Source of the DNA: G963665005 sp963665005
GTDB lineage: Bacteria; Bacillota; Clostridia; Christensenellales; SZUA-584
Assembly: GCA_963665005.2 (NCBI GenBank)
Contig: CAXXTQ010000001.1
Location: 1,178,001 to 1,242,000, forward strand
Length of the DNA: 64,000 nucleotides
Reading direction: 5' to 3'
The first letter of the stretch is position 1. Each line of letters opens with the position of its first letter. A program made the translations under genes and the position numbers. Shown in pieces: positions 34,306 through 41,934 of this stretch. The notes under the pieces were generated by a model. It did not search any database. It saw nothing but the letters and a program-made list of their open reading frames with translations, and had not been told where the DNA came from.

Positions 34306-34352
34306 TTGTTCTTACAACATCGCAGCAGAGCAAAAGGCGCGGTCTACTTATG
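34306..34352 (+). other. attR of the cotJC element
   Basis: Right junction. The core GCAGCAGA (34322-34329) is preceded by the element arm TTGTTCTTACAACATC and followed by cotJC sequence CAAAAGGCGCGG after one G. The element arm is the inverted partner of the arm at 110-131: 19 of 22 positions pair. The crossover GA is at 34328-34329. Confidence 0.88.
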
Positions 34353-34522
34353 AATATCTTCTAAACCTTGCGGACGATCCGGACGTTTTAGGGCCGCTTA
34401 GATTTTTAAGAGAAAGAGAAGTAGTGCATTTTCAGCGTTTCGGCGAATCGCTGCGCATAGTAAGAGAATATCTCAACAATAAAAAAAGATACAGTACTTG
34501 CCTTCCCAAGCCAAAAAACTAA
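34328..34522 (+). pseudogene. cotJC: cotJC, 3' part, displaced by the element
   Basis: From codon GAG at 34328 the frame reads EQKARSTYEYLLNLADDPDV, then LGPLRFLREREVVHFQRFGE, and ends at 34520-34522: 64 residues matching the CotJC/manganese-catalase C-terminus. The Glu of AAEQKAR and the REREVVH His are metal-ligand positions of the family. It has no start codon or ribosome binding site of its own in the right place and only makes sense joined to bases 3-107. The reading frame is intact with no decay, which suggests that the joined gene is still used. Confidence 0.92.
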
Positions 34523-34542
34523 CGGGGGCAATTCATGCGGGA

Positions 34543-34577
34543 ACAAAAAAACAGGCTTGTTTAAGGCCTGTTTTTAT
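34543..34577 (+). terminator. Terminator after cotJC
   Basis: AAAAACAGGC and GCCTGTTTTT stem (34547-34575) with flanking A and T runs, 20 bp beyond the cotJC stop. Confidence 0.8.
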
Positions 34578-34694
34578 TATTGCACAATACAGGCATTATT
34601 TTTATAAAAGCATTAACCGCGAATTGACATTTGCGTTATCGCTTGCTATACTACTTCACAAGATAAGCAAACGAAATGCTAATCTAAAATATAA

Positions 34695-34865
34695 TAGCGT
34701 GTTTAGGTGCTTTTTTAATAAAAAGATAATAGGGAATTCGGTGAAAATCCGAAACAGCACCCACTACTGTAACTCTGACGAAATTTTTTATAAGCCACTG
34801 ATGAGCAGTCGGGAAGGCAAAAAGAGTAGTATGAAGAGAAGCCAGGAGACCTGCCTATAACACAT
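34695..34865 (+). promoter_or_regulatory. Cobalamin (B12) riboswitch upstream of metE
   Basis: Shows the ordered conserved parts of the class: GTTTAGGTGC at the 5' end, GGTGAAAATCC, GCACCCACTACTGTAACTC, AAGCCACTG, GGGAAGGC and the B12 box GCCAGGAGACCTGCCT, ending near ATAACAC. Downstream, TATCTT and AAGATA flank a short loop before GGGGATTTTTT, and CTCCT (34920-34924) can pair with the AGGAG of the metE ribosome binding site. Regulation may therefore be by termination, by RBS sequestration, or both. When B12 is present, the B12-independent enzyme MetE should be switched off. Confidence 0.93.
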
Positions 34866-34946
34866 CTTATTACAATTATCTTGGGGAATGAAGATAGGGG
34901 ATTTTTTATTTACCTATTTTCTCCTGACTTAAAAGGAGGAAACAAT

Positions 34947-37226
34947 ATGACAAAAACATTGGTGACAGGTTATCCGCGTGTGGGCAGCGAAAGAGAGCTC
35001 AAATTCTGGACTGAAGATTATTTCAGAGGAAACCTAACGGCGGATGAGCTCCAAAAAAATGCTGCTCAACTAAGATTGGAACAATGGAAGCGGCAGCAAA
35101 GGCAGGGTATTGATTTTATACCGTCCAATGACTTTTCGTTTTATGACGGAGTTTTGGATACCGCTTATTTATTGGGCGCAGTACCGCAAAGATATCGGGA
35201 GCTTGGATTTAATGAGCTTGATACATGTTTTGCAATGGCAAGAGGTTACCAGGGAAAAAGCGGCGATGTAAAGGCGCTTTCAATGCGCAAGTGGTTTAAT
35301 ACAAACTATCATTACATGGTGCCGCAATTGGATGAGAAAACGCAGCTGCGCCTCAGCGGCAGCAAACCGTTTGAGCATTACAGCCAGGCGCTCGCAGAGG
35401 GTATACACACGGTTCCGGTAATTTTAGGGCCGTTCACTTTTTTAAAACTGGCACAATACAAAGCAAACAGGCAGCCGCACGATTTTGCCGATGAGATTAC
35501 ATCGGCTTATAAGGATATTCTCGAACGCTTTGATAAGCTCGGGTGCGAATGGATACAGATTGACGAACCTTCGCTTGTTACAGACCTTACAAAGCAGGAC
35601 ATCGCGCTTTTCGTTAAGCTGTACCAAAAAATTCACAGCTTTAAGGGTAATGTAAAGCTTAGGCTGCAGACGTATTTTGGAGACATACGCGACATATTCA
35701 AAGAGCTTATAAATCTTGGGTTTGACGGCATAGGATTAGATTTTGTTGAAGGCAGACAATCTCTTGAGCTTATAGAAAAACATGGGTTTCCTAAACAAAC
35801 GGTGTTGGCGGCTGGTATTGTCAACGGCAAGAATATCTGGCACAACGATTATAAACAATCACTCGAGCTTTTAGGCCGCCTTTCCTCTTATACAGACAAG
35901 AAAAATATTGTGATATCTACTTCCTGTTCGCTTTTGCATGTGCCGTATACAATAGAAAACGAAACAGAAATGCAGCAGATCCAAAAGCGCCGCTTTGCGT
36001 TTGCGCATGAAAAGCTTCAGGAACTCTGCGATCTGCAAAGGATATTTGACGAAGGCGATTTTTATAAGGATAGCGTTTATATACAAAATACTGTATTGAT
36101 GCGCGAAAAGCTTGGCACGGATGAAGAAATAAGAAAGAAGACTTCTGCGTTGATTCAAAACGATTTTGTTAGAGAGCCAGCGTTTGCAAAGCGTGCTAAA
36201 ATTCAGAAGCAGGCTCTTGAACTGCCGCTGTTGCCGACAACAACAATAGGGTCGTTTCCGCAGACACGGGAAGTAAAGGCTTGGCGCAGCGCCCTTAAAA
36301 AGGGCGAAATATCCAAGCAGGCCTATGAGCAAAAATTGCGAAGCAAGACTGCTTCGTGCATCGATGAGCAGGAAAGACTGGGGCTTGATGTGCTTGTGCA
36401 CGGGGAATATGAAAGAAACGACATGGTAGAGTATTTCGGCGAACGGCTTGACGGATTTTTGTTCACACGAAAAGGCTGGGTACAGTCGTACGGCACGAGA
36501 TGCGTTAAGCCGCCCGTTATCTGGAGCGATATAAGGCGTACAGCACCTATAACAATAGATATAATAACGTATGCGCAAAGCCTGACGCAAAAGCCTGTAA
36601 AAGGCATGCTGACCGGCCCTGCAACTATACTTAACTGGTCTTTTCCAAGAGAGGATATTTCGGGCAGGGAAATGGCGTTTCAGATTGCTCTGGCAATACG
36701 CGAAGAGGTGCTAGAGTTAGAAAAGGCGGGCATACGCATAATACAAATTGACGAAGCTGCGCTTAAAGAAAAGCTTCCGCTGCGGCGTTCCGATTGGTAC
36801 TCAGATTATTTAAGCTGGGTTATCCCGGCGTTTAGATTGGTTCATTCGGGCGTAAAGCCGGAGACGCAGATTCATACGCATATGTGTTACAGCGAATTTG
36901 AAGATATAATCGAAGATATTGAGGATATGGACGCCGATGTAATCACTTTTGAAGCGGCGCGTTCTGACCTTTGCATAGTGGACGCATTAAAAAAAGCAAA
37001 TTTTAAAACACAGGTTGGCCCGGGTGTTTACGATATTCATTCTCCGCGCGTACCCTCGAAAAAAGAAATCGAAGAATTGATAACAAAAATGCTGAAGAGA
37101 ATAGACAAGAAAAAACTTTGGGTTAATCCCGACTGCGGTTTGAAAACGCGCGGCGAAAAAGAGGTAATGCAGAGCCTGCAAAATATGGTGGATGCGGCGC
37201 AAAGCGTGCGGGAGACTTTGCGATAA
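34947..37226 (+). CDS. metE: Cobalamin-independent methionine synthase
   Basis: 759 residues from ATG 34947, chosen for the AAAAGGAGGAAA ahead and because it opens MTKTLVTGYPRVGSERELKF, the MetE start; the frame is open further upstream only into the riboswitch. It transfers the methyl group of 5-methyltetrahydropteroyl-triglutamate to homocysteine. The C-terminal catalytic domain has LPTTTIGSFPQTREVK, IDEAALKEKLPLR, the zinc site His and Cys in HTHMCYSEF, GVYDIHSPRVPS and the late zinc Cys in NPDCGLKTR. Full length. Control by the B12 riboswitch upstream is the classical arrangement. Confidence 0.96.
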   Translation: MTKTLVTGYPRVGSERELKFWTEDYFRGNLTADELQKNAAQLRLEQWKRQQRQGIDFIPSNDFSFYDGVLDTAYLLGAVPQRYRELGFNELDTCFAMARGYQGKSGDVKALSMRKWFNTNYHYMVPQLDEKTQLRLSGSKPFEHYSQALAEGIHTVPVILGPFTFLKLAQYKANRQPHDFADEITSAYKDILERFDKLGCEWIQIDEPSLVTDLTKQDIALFVKLYQKIHSFKGNVKLRLQTYFGDIRDIFKELINLGFDGIGLDFVEGRQSLELIEKHGFPKQTVLAAGIVNGKNIWHNDYKQSLELLGRLSSYTDKKNIVISTSCSLLHVPYTIENETEMQQIQKRRFAFAHEKLQELCDLQRIFDEGDFYKDSVYIQNTVLMREKLGTDEEIRKKTSALIQNDFVREPAFAKRAKIQKQALELPLLPTTTIGSFPQTREVKAWRSALKKGEISKQAYEQKLRSKTASCIDEQERLGLDVLVHGEYERNDMVEYFGERLDGFLFTRKGWVQSYGTRCVKPPVIWSDIRRTAPITIDIITYAQSLTQKPVKGMLTGPATILNWSFPREDISGREMAFQIALAIREEVLELEKAGIRIIQIDEAALKEKLPLRRSDWYSDYLSWVIPAFRLVHSGVKPETQIHTHMCYSEFEDIIEDIEDMDADVITFEAARSDLCIVDALKKANFKTQVGPGVYDIHSPRVPSKKEIEELITKMLKRIDKKKLWVNPDCGLKTRGEKEVMQSLQNMVDAAQSVRETLR

Positions 37227-37238
37227 ACAATCGGTATC

Positions 37239-37268
37239 AAAAAAACAGGCCTTTTAGGCCTGTTTTTT
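37239..37268. terminator. Bidirectional terminator between metE and rsgA
   Basis: AAAAAACAGGCC and GGCCTGTTTTTT form a perfect stem with a TTTTA loop and A/T runs on both sides, serving both converging genes. Confidence 0.88.
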
Positions 37269-37280
37269 GCTCTAAGGCAT

Positions 37281-38360
37281 CTATCTTTCTAATTTATATT
37301 TTTCTTTGAGATTTTTCTTGAAGTTTTTCATGCCGCCGAATTCGCTGAACATAGCGTTAAGCTTTTTTGATTCTATCTGTTTTGAGTTAAGCCCTTCGTA
37401 TGATGCTTCTTTTTGAAGTTTTTTATAGCTTGCAAGCCTTTGCTCATCGAGAACGCCGTCTTCCACCGCTTTTAAAACGGCACAGCCCGGCTCTCTTTCG
37501 TGCTTGCAGTCGCGGAACCTGCACTCTTTAGAAAGCGCGTCTATATCAGAAAAAGATTTAGAAAGGTCTGCGCTTTCTATGCCTATTTCGCGCATTCCGG
37601 GAGTATCTATAACAGCCCCGCCGTTTTCGAGCAGTATCAGTTCGCGCCGCGTTGTCGTGTGCCTGCCTTTATCGTCGTTTCGAAGCTCTTTCGTGGCGAA
37701 AAGGTCTTTTTCTGCAAGGCGGTTTATAAGCGTAGATTTTCCGACGCCCGACGATCCTATAAACGCTACTGTTTTGCCCGGCTTGATGTAAGGCAGTATG
37801 GCGCTTATTCCGTCTTTGCCAAGGCTTGAGGTAACGAGTGTATCGACACCCATAGCGACGCTGTCAACTTCTTTTAGCCTGAAAGCGATATTTTCGCACA
37901 AATCGGATTTTGTCAGTACGACTACAGGTATGGCGCCGCTGTCCCATGCGATGGAGATATATCTTTCAAGCCGCCGCAGATTAAAATCGTTGTTTAGCGA
38001 CATGCAGATAAAAACCGTGTCAATGTTTGCGGCGACTATCTGAGCCTCGTGTGCCGTGCCCGCCGCTTTTCTTATAAAGACGCTTTTTCTTTCCAATATT
38101 TTATGTATTATTGCATTACCGCTCTTGTTACTGTTTCTGTCGAGCATTACAAAATCTCCGACGGCAGGGAAAGACAAAGGCGAAGATGCCTCATGCCGAA
38201 GCTTTCCTAAGACCTCGGCTAATATTTCACCGTCTTTTAACGCTGCTTTATAAATACCTTTAAATTGGGAAATCACGCGTCCGATAAAAAGATCAGGGTA
38301 TGAAAGAGACTGCTCTTTAAAGCTGTCCGAAAGCCCCAGCTTTTCCATATCAATATTCAT
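37281..38360 (-). CDS. rsgA: Ribosome small-subunit biogenesis GTPase RsgA
   Basis: 359 residues from the ATG at 38360. It has an OB-fold region (~20-100), then a circularly permuted GTPase: G4 VVLTKSDL, then G1 IGSSGVGKSTLIN and G3 DTPGMREIG, followed by a zinc site (CRFRDCKHEREPGC). It checks late 30S ribosome assembly. The start is set by the promoter at 38367-38395: an in-frame ATG at 38375 lies inside the -10 box, whereas 38360 falls at the expected transcription start, so the mRNA may be leaderless. The ATG at 38348 is another possibility. No good ribosome binding site precedes any of these. Confidence 0.93.
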   Translation of the reverse strand: MNIDMEKLGLSDSFKEQSLSYPDLFIGRVISQFKGIYKAALKDGEILAEVLGKLRHEASSPLSFPAVGDFVMLDRNSNKSGNAIIHKILERKSVFIRKAAGTAHEAQIVAANIDTVFICMSLNNDFNLRRLERYISIAWDSGAIPVVVLTKSDLCENIAFRLKEVDSVAMGVDTLVTSSLGKDGISAILPYIKPGKTVAFIGSSGVGKSTLINRLAEKDLFATKELRNDDKGRHTTTRRELILLENGGAVIDTPGMREIGIESADLSKSFSDIDALSKECRFRDCKHEREPGCAVLKAVEDGVLDEQRLASYKKLQKEASYEGLNSKQIESKKLNAMFSEFGGMKNFKKNLKEKYKLER

Positions 38361-38366
38361 GCGGCA

Positions 38367-38395
38367 ATTATACAAACTTTTTGCAGGAAAATCAA
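38367..38395 (-). promoter_or_regulatory. rsgA promoter placing the transcript start at the ATG
   Basis: On the minus strand TTGATT (38395-38390) and TATAAT (38372-38367), 17-bp spacing. The expected +1 is ~38360, the A of ATG. Confidence 0.65.
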
Positions 38396-38460
38396 TTGAT
38401 TTTTATCGTTTTTGCATATCTTTTTTCTTTGTTTTATTGTCTAATAATTTTCAAGAAAGA

Positions 38461-38489
38461 TTGCAGGGCGCATGAATTAAATGTATAAT
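38461..38489 (+). promoter_or_regulatory. Promoter of the aldo/keto reductase gene
   Basis: TTGCAG (38461-38466) and TATAAT (38484-38489), 17-bp spacing, 58 bp before the start codon. Confidence 0.7.
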
Positions 38490-38546
38490 AAATAATGTAT
38501 GATTTATTTGTAAAAACGCTGAAGCGATAAATGAAAGGGACATACT

Positions 38547-39770
38547 ATGCTATACAGAAAAATGCCAAAATTTGATGATAAAATCTCGGCTTTGGGTTAC
38601 GGATGTATGAGGTTTCCTTCCAAGAGCGGCAAAGGGCTGACGGCTTCTATAGACAAAGAAAAGGCTTTTGGGCAGATACGGTATGCGATAGACAACGGTG
38701 TTAATTATATAGATACTGCGTATCCTTATCATAGAGGTGCTTCCGAAAGTTTTTTGGGTGATTATGTTTTAAAAGACGGTTACAGGCAAAAGGTTCAGCT
38801 TGCGACAAAGCTGCCGTGTTTTATTATAAATAAAAAAGAAAAAATAGAAGAGATATTTGAAAAACAGTTAAACAAGCTCAAAACTGATTATATAGATTTT
38901 TATCTGCTTCATTCGCTTGACGGGTTATCGTGGAAAAAGATGCTCTCGTTCGGAATAATCGATTTCATGGATAAAATAAAACGCGAAGGAAAAGTCCGCC
39001 GTATGGGGTTTTCTTTTCATGGCACAAGAGAAGCGTTTATAGAAATAGTTGACGGGTACGATTGGGATTTCGCGCAGGTACAGTATAACATCATAGATGA
39101 GAATTTTCAGGCGGGTATTTCGGGCATAAAATATGCCGCGGGAAAAGGGCTTGGTATAATTATTATGGAGCCGCTCAGAGGAGGCGCTCTTGTAGGGAAG
39201 ATACCCAAAGAAATTCAAGCTTTATACGATGCCGCGCCCATAAAGAGAAGCCCTGCAGGCTGGGCGCTGCGCTGGATTTATAACAATCCTGCGGTAACGA
39301 CTGTTCTTTCGGGTATGAATGACGATAATCATATCAAAGAAAATATCAAGATAGCATCCGAGGCCCTGCCAAACAGCATGACGAAAGAAGAATTATCGGT
39401 CATAGAAAGCGTACGCAGAAAATATCTAGAGCTTATGGCTGTCGGATGCACCAGCTGCGGATACTGCATGCCGTGCCCGGCGGGAATAAATATACCCGGC
39501 GCTTTTAACAGGCTGAACGATTACCATATGTTCGGCAAGATGCACGCGAAAATTTATCATATGGCGTATACGGGCATAATGACGGACGACGGAAAACCGC
39601 ACTGGACAAGTTCGTGTATAGACTGCGGAAAATGTGAAAAGGCATGCCCGCAGCATATAAAAGTCCGCCAAGAGTTTAAGCATGTAAGAAAACATCTTGA
39701 AGGGCCTTTTATGAAAGCTGTTGCGCCTATCGGGCGACTTGTTATAAACAAGAATAAAAAGTCAGACTAA
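38547..39770 (+). CDS. Aldo/keto reductase with C-terminal ferredoxin domain
   Basis: 407 residues. The aldo/keto reductase barrel spans ~1-290: LGYGCMRFP, DTAYPYHRGASE with the catalytic Asp and Tyr, LATKLP with Lys, LLHSL. A 4Fe-4S region follows, with CTSCGYCMPCPAGINIP and CIDCGKCEKACPQHI, giving eight cluster cysteines. This is the common clostridial ferredoxin-linked AKR of unknown substrate. It stands alone behind its own promoter and converges with plsC. RBS AAAGGGA. Confidence 0.9.
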   Translation: MLYRKMPKFDDKISALGYGCMRFPSKSGKGLTASIDKEKAFGQIRYAIDNGVNYIDTAYPYHRGASESFLGDYVLKDGYRQKVQLATKLPCFIINKKEKIEEIFEKQLNKLKTDYIDFYLLHSLDGLSWKKMLSFGIIDFMDKIKREGKVRRMGFSFHGTREAFIEIVDGYDWDFAQVQYNIIDENFQAGISGIKYAAGKGLGIIIMEPLRGGALVGKIPKEIQALYDAAPIKRSPAGWALRWIYNNPAVTTVLSGMNDDNHIKENIKIASEALPNSMTKEELSVIESVRRKYLELMAVGCTSCGYCMPCPAGINIPGAFNRLNDYHMFGKMHAKIYHMAYTGIMTDDGKPHWTSSCIDCGKCEKACPQHIKVRQEFKHVRKHLEGPFMKAVAPIGRLVINKNKKSD

Positions 39771-39785
39771 AAAATGGTTACGAGT

Positions 39786-40382
39786 TTATACTTTTTCTGA
39801 CAGCTGAATTATTTTTTCACGGAGCATTTGGCAGATGTCCATTATATCCTGCTCTGAAGCTTGTTTATCGCCGTAAAGCGGCGCTAAGTCTATAGGTTCG
39901 CCTATTGCCATTTTAACGCGGCTGAAAAAGCCGTATTTTCCGCCTATATAAACAGGGATTATAGGCGATTTTGAAGTCAGCGCGATTATTGCGATTCCCG
40001 GCCTGAACGGCAGCATGTCACCGTCGAGCGAGCGCAGGCCTTCGGGAAAAATCACAAGATTTTTATTGTTTTCCAGAGTTTTTATTGCCGTGTCTATTGC
40101 GCCAAGGTCGGTGCTTTTGCGTTCGACTTTAAGCGCACCGAGATTTTTTATAAACCACGAAAAAAGCTTGTTATAAGAAAAAAGTATAGAAGCGGTCATA
40201 TAATAAAGTGTTTTTTTCCAGAAAACGCAGAATAAGAGCACGGCGTCCCATGTGCTTATATGATTGCTCATGATTATAGCACGGCCCTTAAACTTCGCAT
40301 TTTTTCTGCCCGCCAGCTTCAGTTTAAAAAACAGAGGAAGAACAGGCAGTACCTGAATCTTTATAAACCAGCGCAGTATCAT
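39786..40382 (-). CDS. 1-acyl-sn-glycerol-3-phosphate acyltransferase-like protein
   Basis: 198 residues of the PlsC family. The catalytic HX4D is MSNHISTWDAV (His and Asp), and motif III is FPEGLRSLDG. GKYGFFSRVKMAIGEP marks the distal acyltransferase motif. It acylates lysophosphatidate or a related hydroxylated acceptor at the membrane. The start codon overlaps the stop of the transporter gene upstream (ATGA), so it is co-translated with it. Near the adenylation-ACP gene, it may belong to a lipid-modification set. Confidence 0.87.
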   Translation of the reverse strand: MILRWFIKIQVLPVLPLFFKLKLAGRKNAKFKGRAIIMSNHISTWDAVLLFCVFWKKTLYYMTASILFSYNKLFSWFIKNLGALKVERKSTDLGAIDTAIKTLENNKNLVIFPEGLRSLDGDMLPFRPGIAIIALTSKSPIIPVYIGGKYGFFSRVKMAIGEPIDLAPLYGDKQASEQDIMDICQMLREKIIQLSEKV

Positions 40383-41719
40383 GAGTTTTTAGTTTTTTCC
40401 GCAGGCATTTTTTCCGTTTTCATTTTACCGACCAATATGAATGATATAGCGCATGCGAGCACTATTATCGGAGGGACGAGCAAAGCGCCGGTAGCGTTAA
40501 CAGCGTCCATTTCTATAGTGACTATGTTGAGCACGAGCACCGTTCCGGCTAATGCGCCTACAATCTGGTTTACGAGGCCCTGGACGGCAAAGTACATAGC
40601 GCAGCGGTTTTTGCCCGTTACAGCGGCTTCTTCGGCCGCAATTTGTGCCGGAATCGCGTAAGGCACCGTAAAGAACACACCTATGGCAAAGCTACCCACA
40701 ACGCCTGCTGTCATACCTATATAAAACGGGCTTACGGGAAGGTTCCATCCTGTCCACGAGAGCAGGAAAAGGCACATAGCGGCAGAGAACGAAACAAGAG
40801 CAATCCGCAGCGCAAGCTGTATATTTTTACGCCGGTTAATTATATTTAAAAGTATAAGCATAAGAGGAATGGGCGCGAACGCGGCCGCGTTCATAAGCCC
40901 GAGCTGGCTGTTGTTTAAGTCCATCATATCGTGTGCCATGTAATACATACCACTTAAAAAAGCCTGGAGCCCAAAGAATAAAGTCGAGTAAACGTAAAGG
41001 TATCTGCGGAAACTCTTGTTTTTAAGCGTCATTTTAAGGCTGTCCCAAAGCGGCACACGCGGCTCTGCAGCAGAATCTTTATCCGTTCCTTTTGTAGATT
41101 TCTCTTTTATGACGAATACCGGAACGAGTATGGTAAGCATGCAGGGAAGCAATACCAGTACGGTCATCTGCTTGCCAAGCAAATCGAATAATATAGGTAC
41201 AAGAACGTAAGCGAGCACATATCCCATTGTATTGAAGAACGTCTGCCAGCTTGCCACACGCACGCGAGATTTTTCGTCTGAGACTATTTCGGATAAAGAC
41301 GATAAATACGGTACTGTACTCATAGTGTACGAGATGAAAAAGATGATGCTCATTACACCAAGATATATTACGTTTATAATGCTTTCCTGCGCAACAGGCG
41401 GAAACCACATCAGGGCATATGAAGCAATCATGGGCAGTATGCCAAGGACTATCAGAGGGCGTCTTTTGCCCCATTTGCTTTGTAGGTTATCCGACCAGCT
41501 GGCTATAGGAATATCTATCAATCCGTCTATAACACGGGATATGAAAAATATTACGCTGAAGATTCCAACAGGAGCAAGATCGATAGCTCCGAGCAAACCT
41601 TCCTGCTGTGAGGGAATATAAAGAGTGCTCAAATAAGATATCGCGACCATGTACATAAAACCTGTCCCAAAGCCTCCGATACCATAAAACGGCTCCTGCC
41701 AACGTTTGATTTGTTTCAA
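40379..41719 (-). CDS. MFS transporter, GPH (sugar:cation symporter)-like
   Basis: 446 residues, about 12 membrane helices. The start FYGIGGFGTGFMYMVAISYLSTLY and the DGLIDIPIASWSDNLQSKWGKRRPLI segment (Asp plus basic loop between helices 2 and 3) are the signature of the glycoside-pentoside-hexuronide cation symporter family. Related proteins transport sugars, and some branches move lipids (MelB/Mfsd2 fold). Coupled to an acyltransferase rather than a glycosidase, so a lipid-like cargo cannot be excluded. Start preceded by AGGGGGA. Confidence 0.85.
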   Translation of the reverse strand: MKQIKRWQEPFYGIGGFGTGFMYMVAISYLSTLYIPSQQEGLLGAIDLAPVGIFSVIFFISRVIDGLIDIPIASWSDNLQSKWGKRRPLIVLGILPMIASYALMWFPPVAQESIINVIYLGVMSIIFFISYTMSTVPYLSSLSEIVSDEKSRVRVASWQTFFNTMGYVLAYVLVPILFDLLGKQMTVLVLLPCMLTILVPVFVIKEKSTKGTDKDSAAEPRVPLWDSLKMTLKNKSFRRYLYVYSTLFFGLQAFLSGMYYMAHDMMDLNNSQLGLMNAAAFAPIPLMLILLNIINRRKNIQLALRIALVSFSAAMCLFLLSWTGWNLPVSPFYIGMTAGVVGSFAIGVFFTVPYAIPAQIAAEEAAVTGKNRCAMYFAVQGLVNQIVGALAGTVLVLNIVTIEMDAVNATGALLVPPIIVLACAISFILVGKMKTEKMPAEKTKNS

Positions 41720-41767
41720 AGAAAAATCCCCCTATAAAATTAATAAAAGAATTGCGAATTTATATTC

Positions 41768-41796
41768 ATTTTATCATTACGTTATATTGCTTTCAA
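41768..41796 (-). promoter_or_regulatory. Promoter of the MFS-plsC operon
   Basis: On the minus strand TTGAAA (41796-41791) and TAAAAT (41773-41768), 17-bp spacing. A weaker plus-strand candidate for the divergent gene is TTGTAT (41847) with TAAAAT (41869), 16-bp spacing. Confidence 0.55.
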
Positions 41797-41934
41797 CATA
41801 TTTCTACATAATATACCATAAGAGAGCATTAATATACAAATTAGTATTGTATTGCGTTGTTTATATGATAAAATACCTTAAGAATGTCAATTCTAACTGG
41901 TAAACATTTTTGGCAAACAAGGAGTTCATCGGAA

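Larger units (their letters stand above)
110..34329 (+). mobile_element. 34.2-kb serine-recombinase element inserted in cotJC, carrying a sugar-catabolism island
   Basis: The element is bounded by the two halves of cotJC. The shared 8-bp core at each junction is in the same codon phase, so excision (34,220 bp lost) restores ...LYENMAA-EQKARSTYEY... without a frameshift. A large serine recombinase ends 16 bp inside the right core, the usual place for an integrase gene next to its att site. The rest is about 30 metabolic genes: xylan and oligosaccharide hydrolases, an ABC sugar importer, isomerases, epimerases, kinases, dehydrogenases and a LacI regulator. I see no capsid, tail, terminase, relaxase, type IV secretion or replication genes, so transfer would need help in trans. 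By analogy with skin (sigK) and SP-beta (spsM) the element could be removed in the mother cell during sporulation. That timing is inference. Confidence 0.9.

Noticed and set aside
110..34329. Prophage or ICE interpretation of the element
   Set aside because: No structural, packaging, lysis, relaxase or secretion genes could be recognised; the only mobility genes are the recombinase and its small partner.
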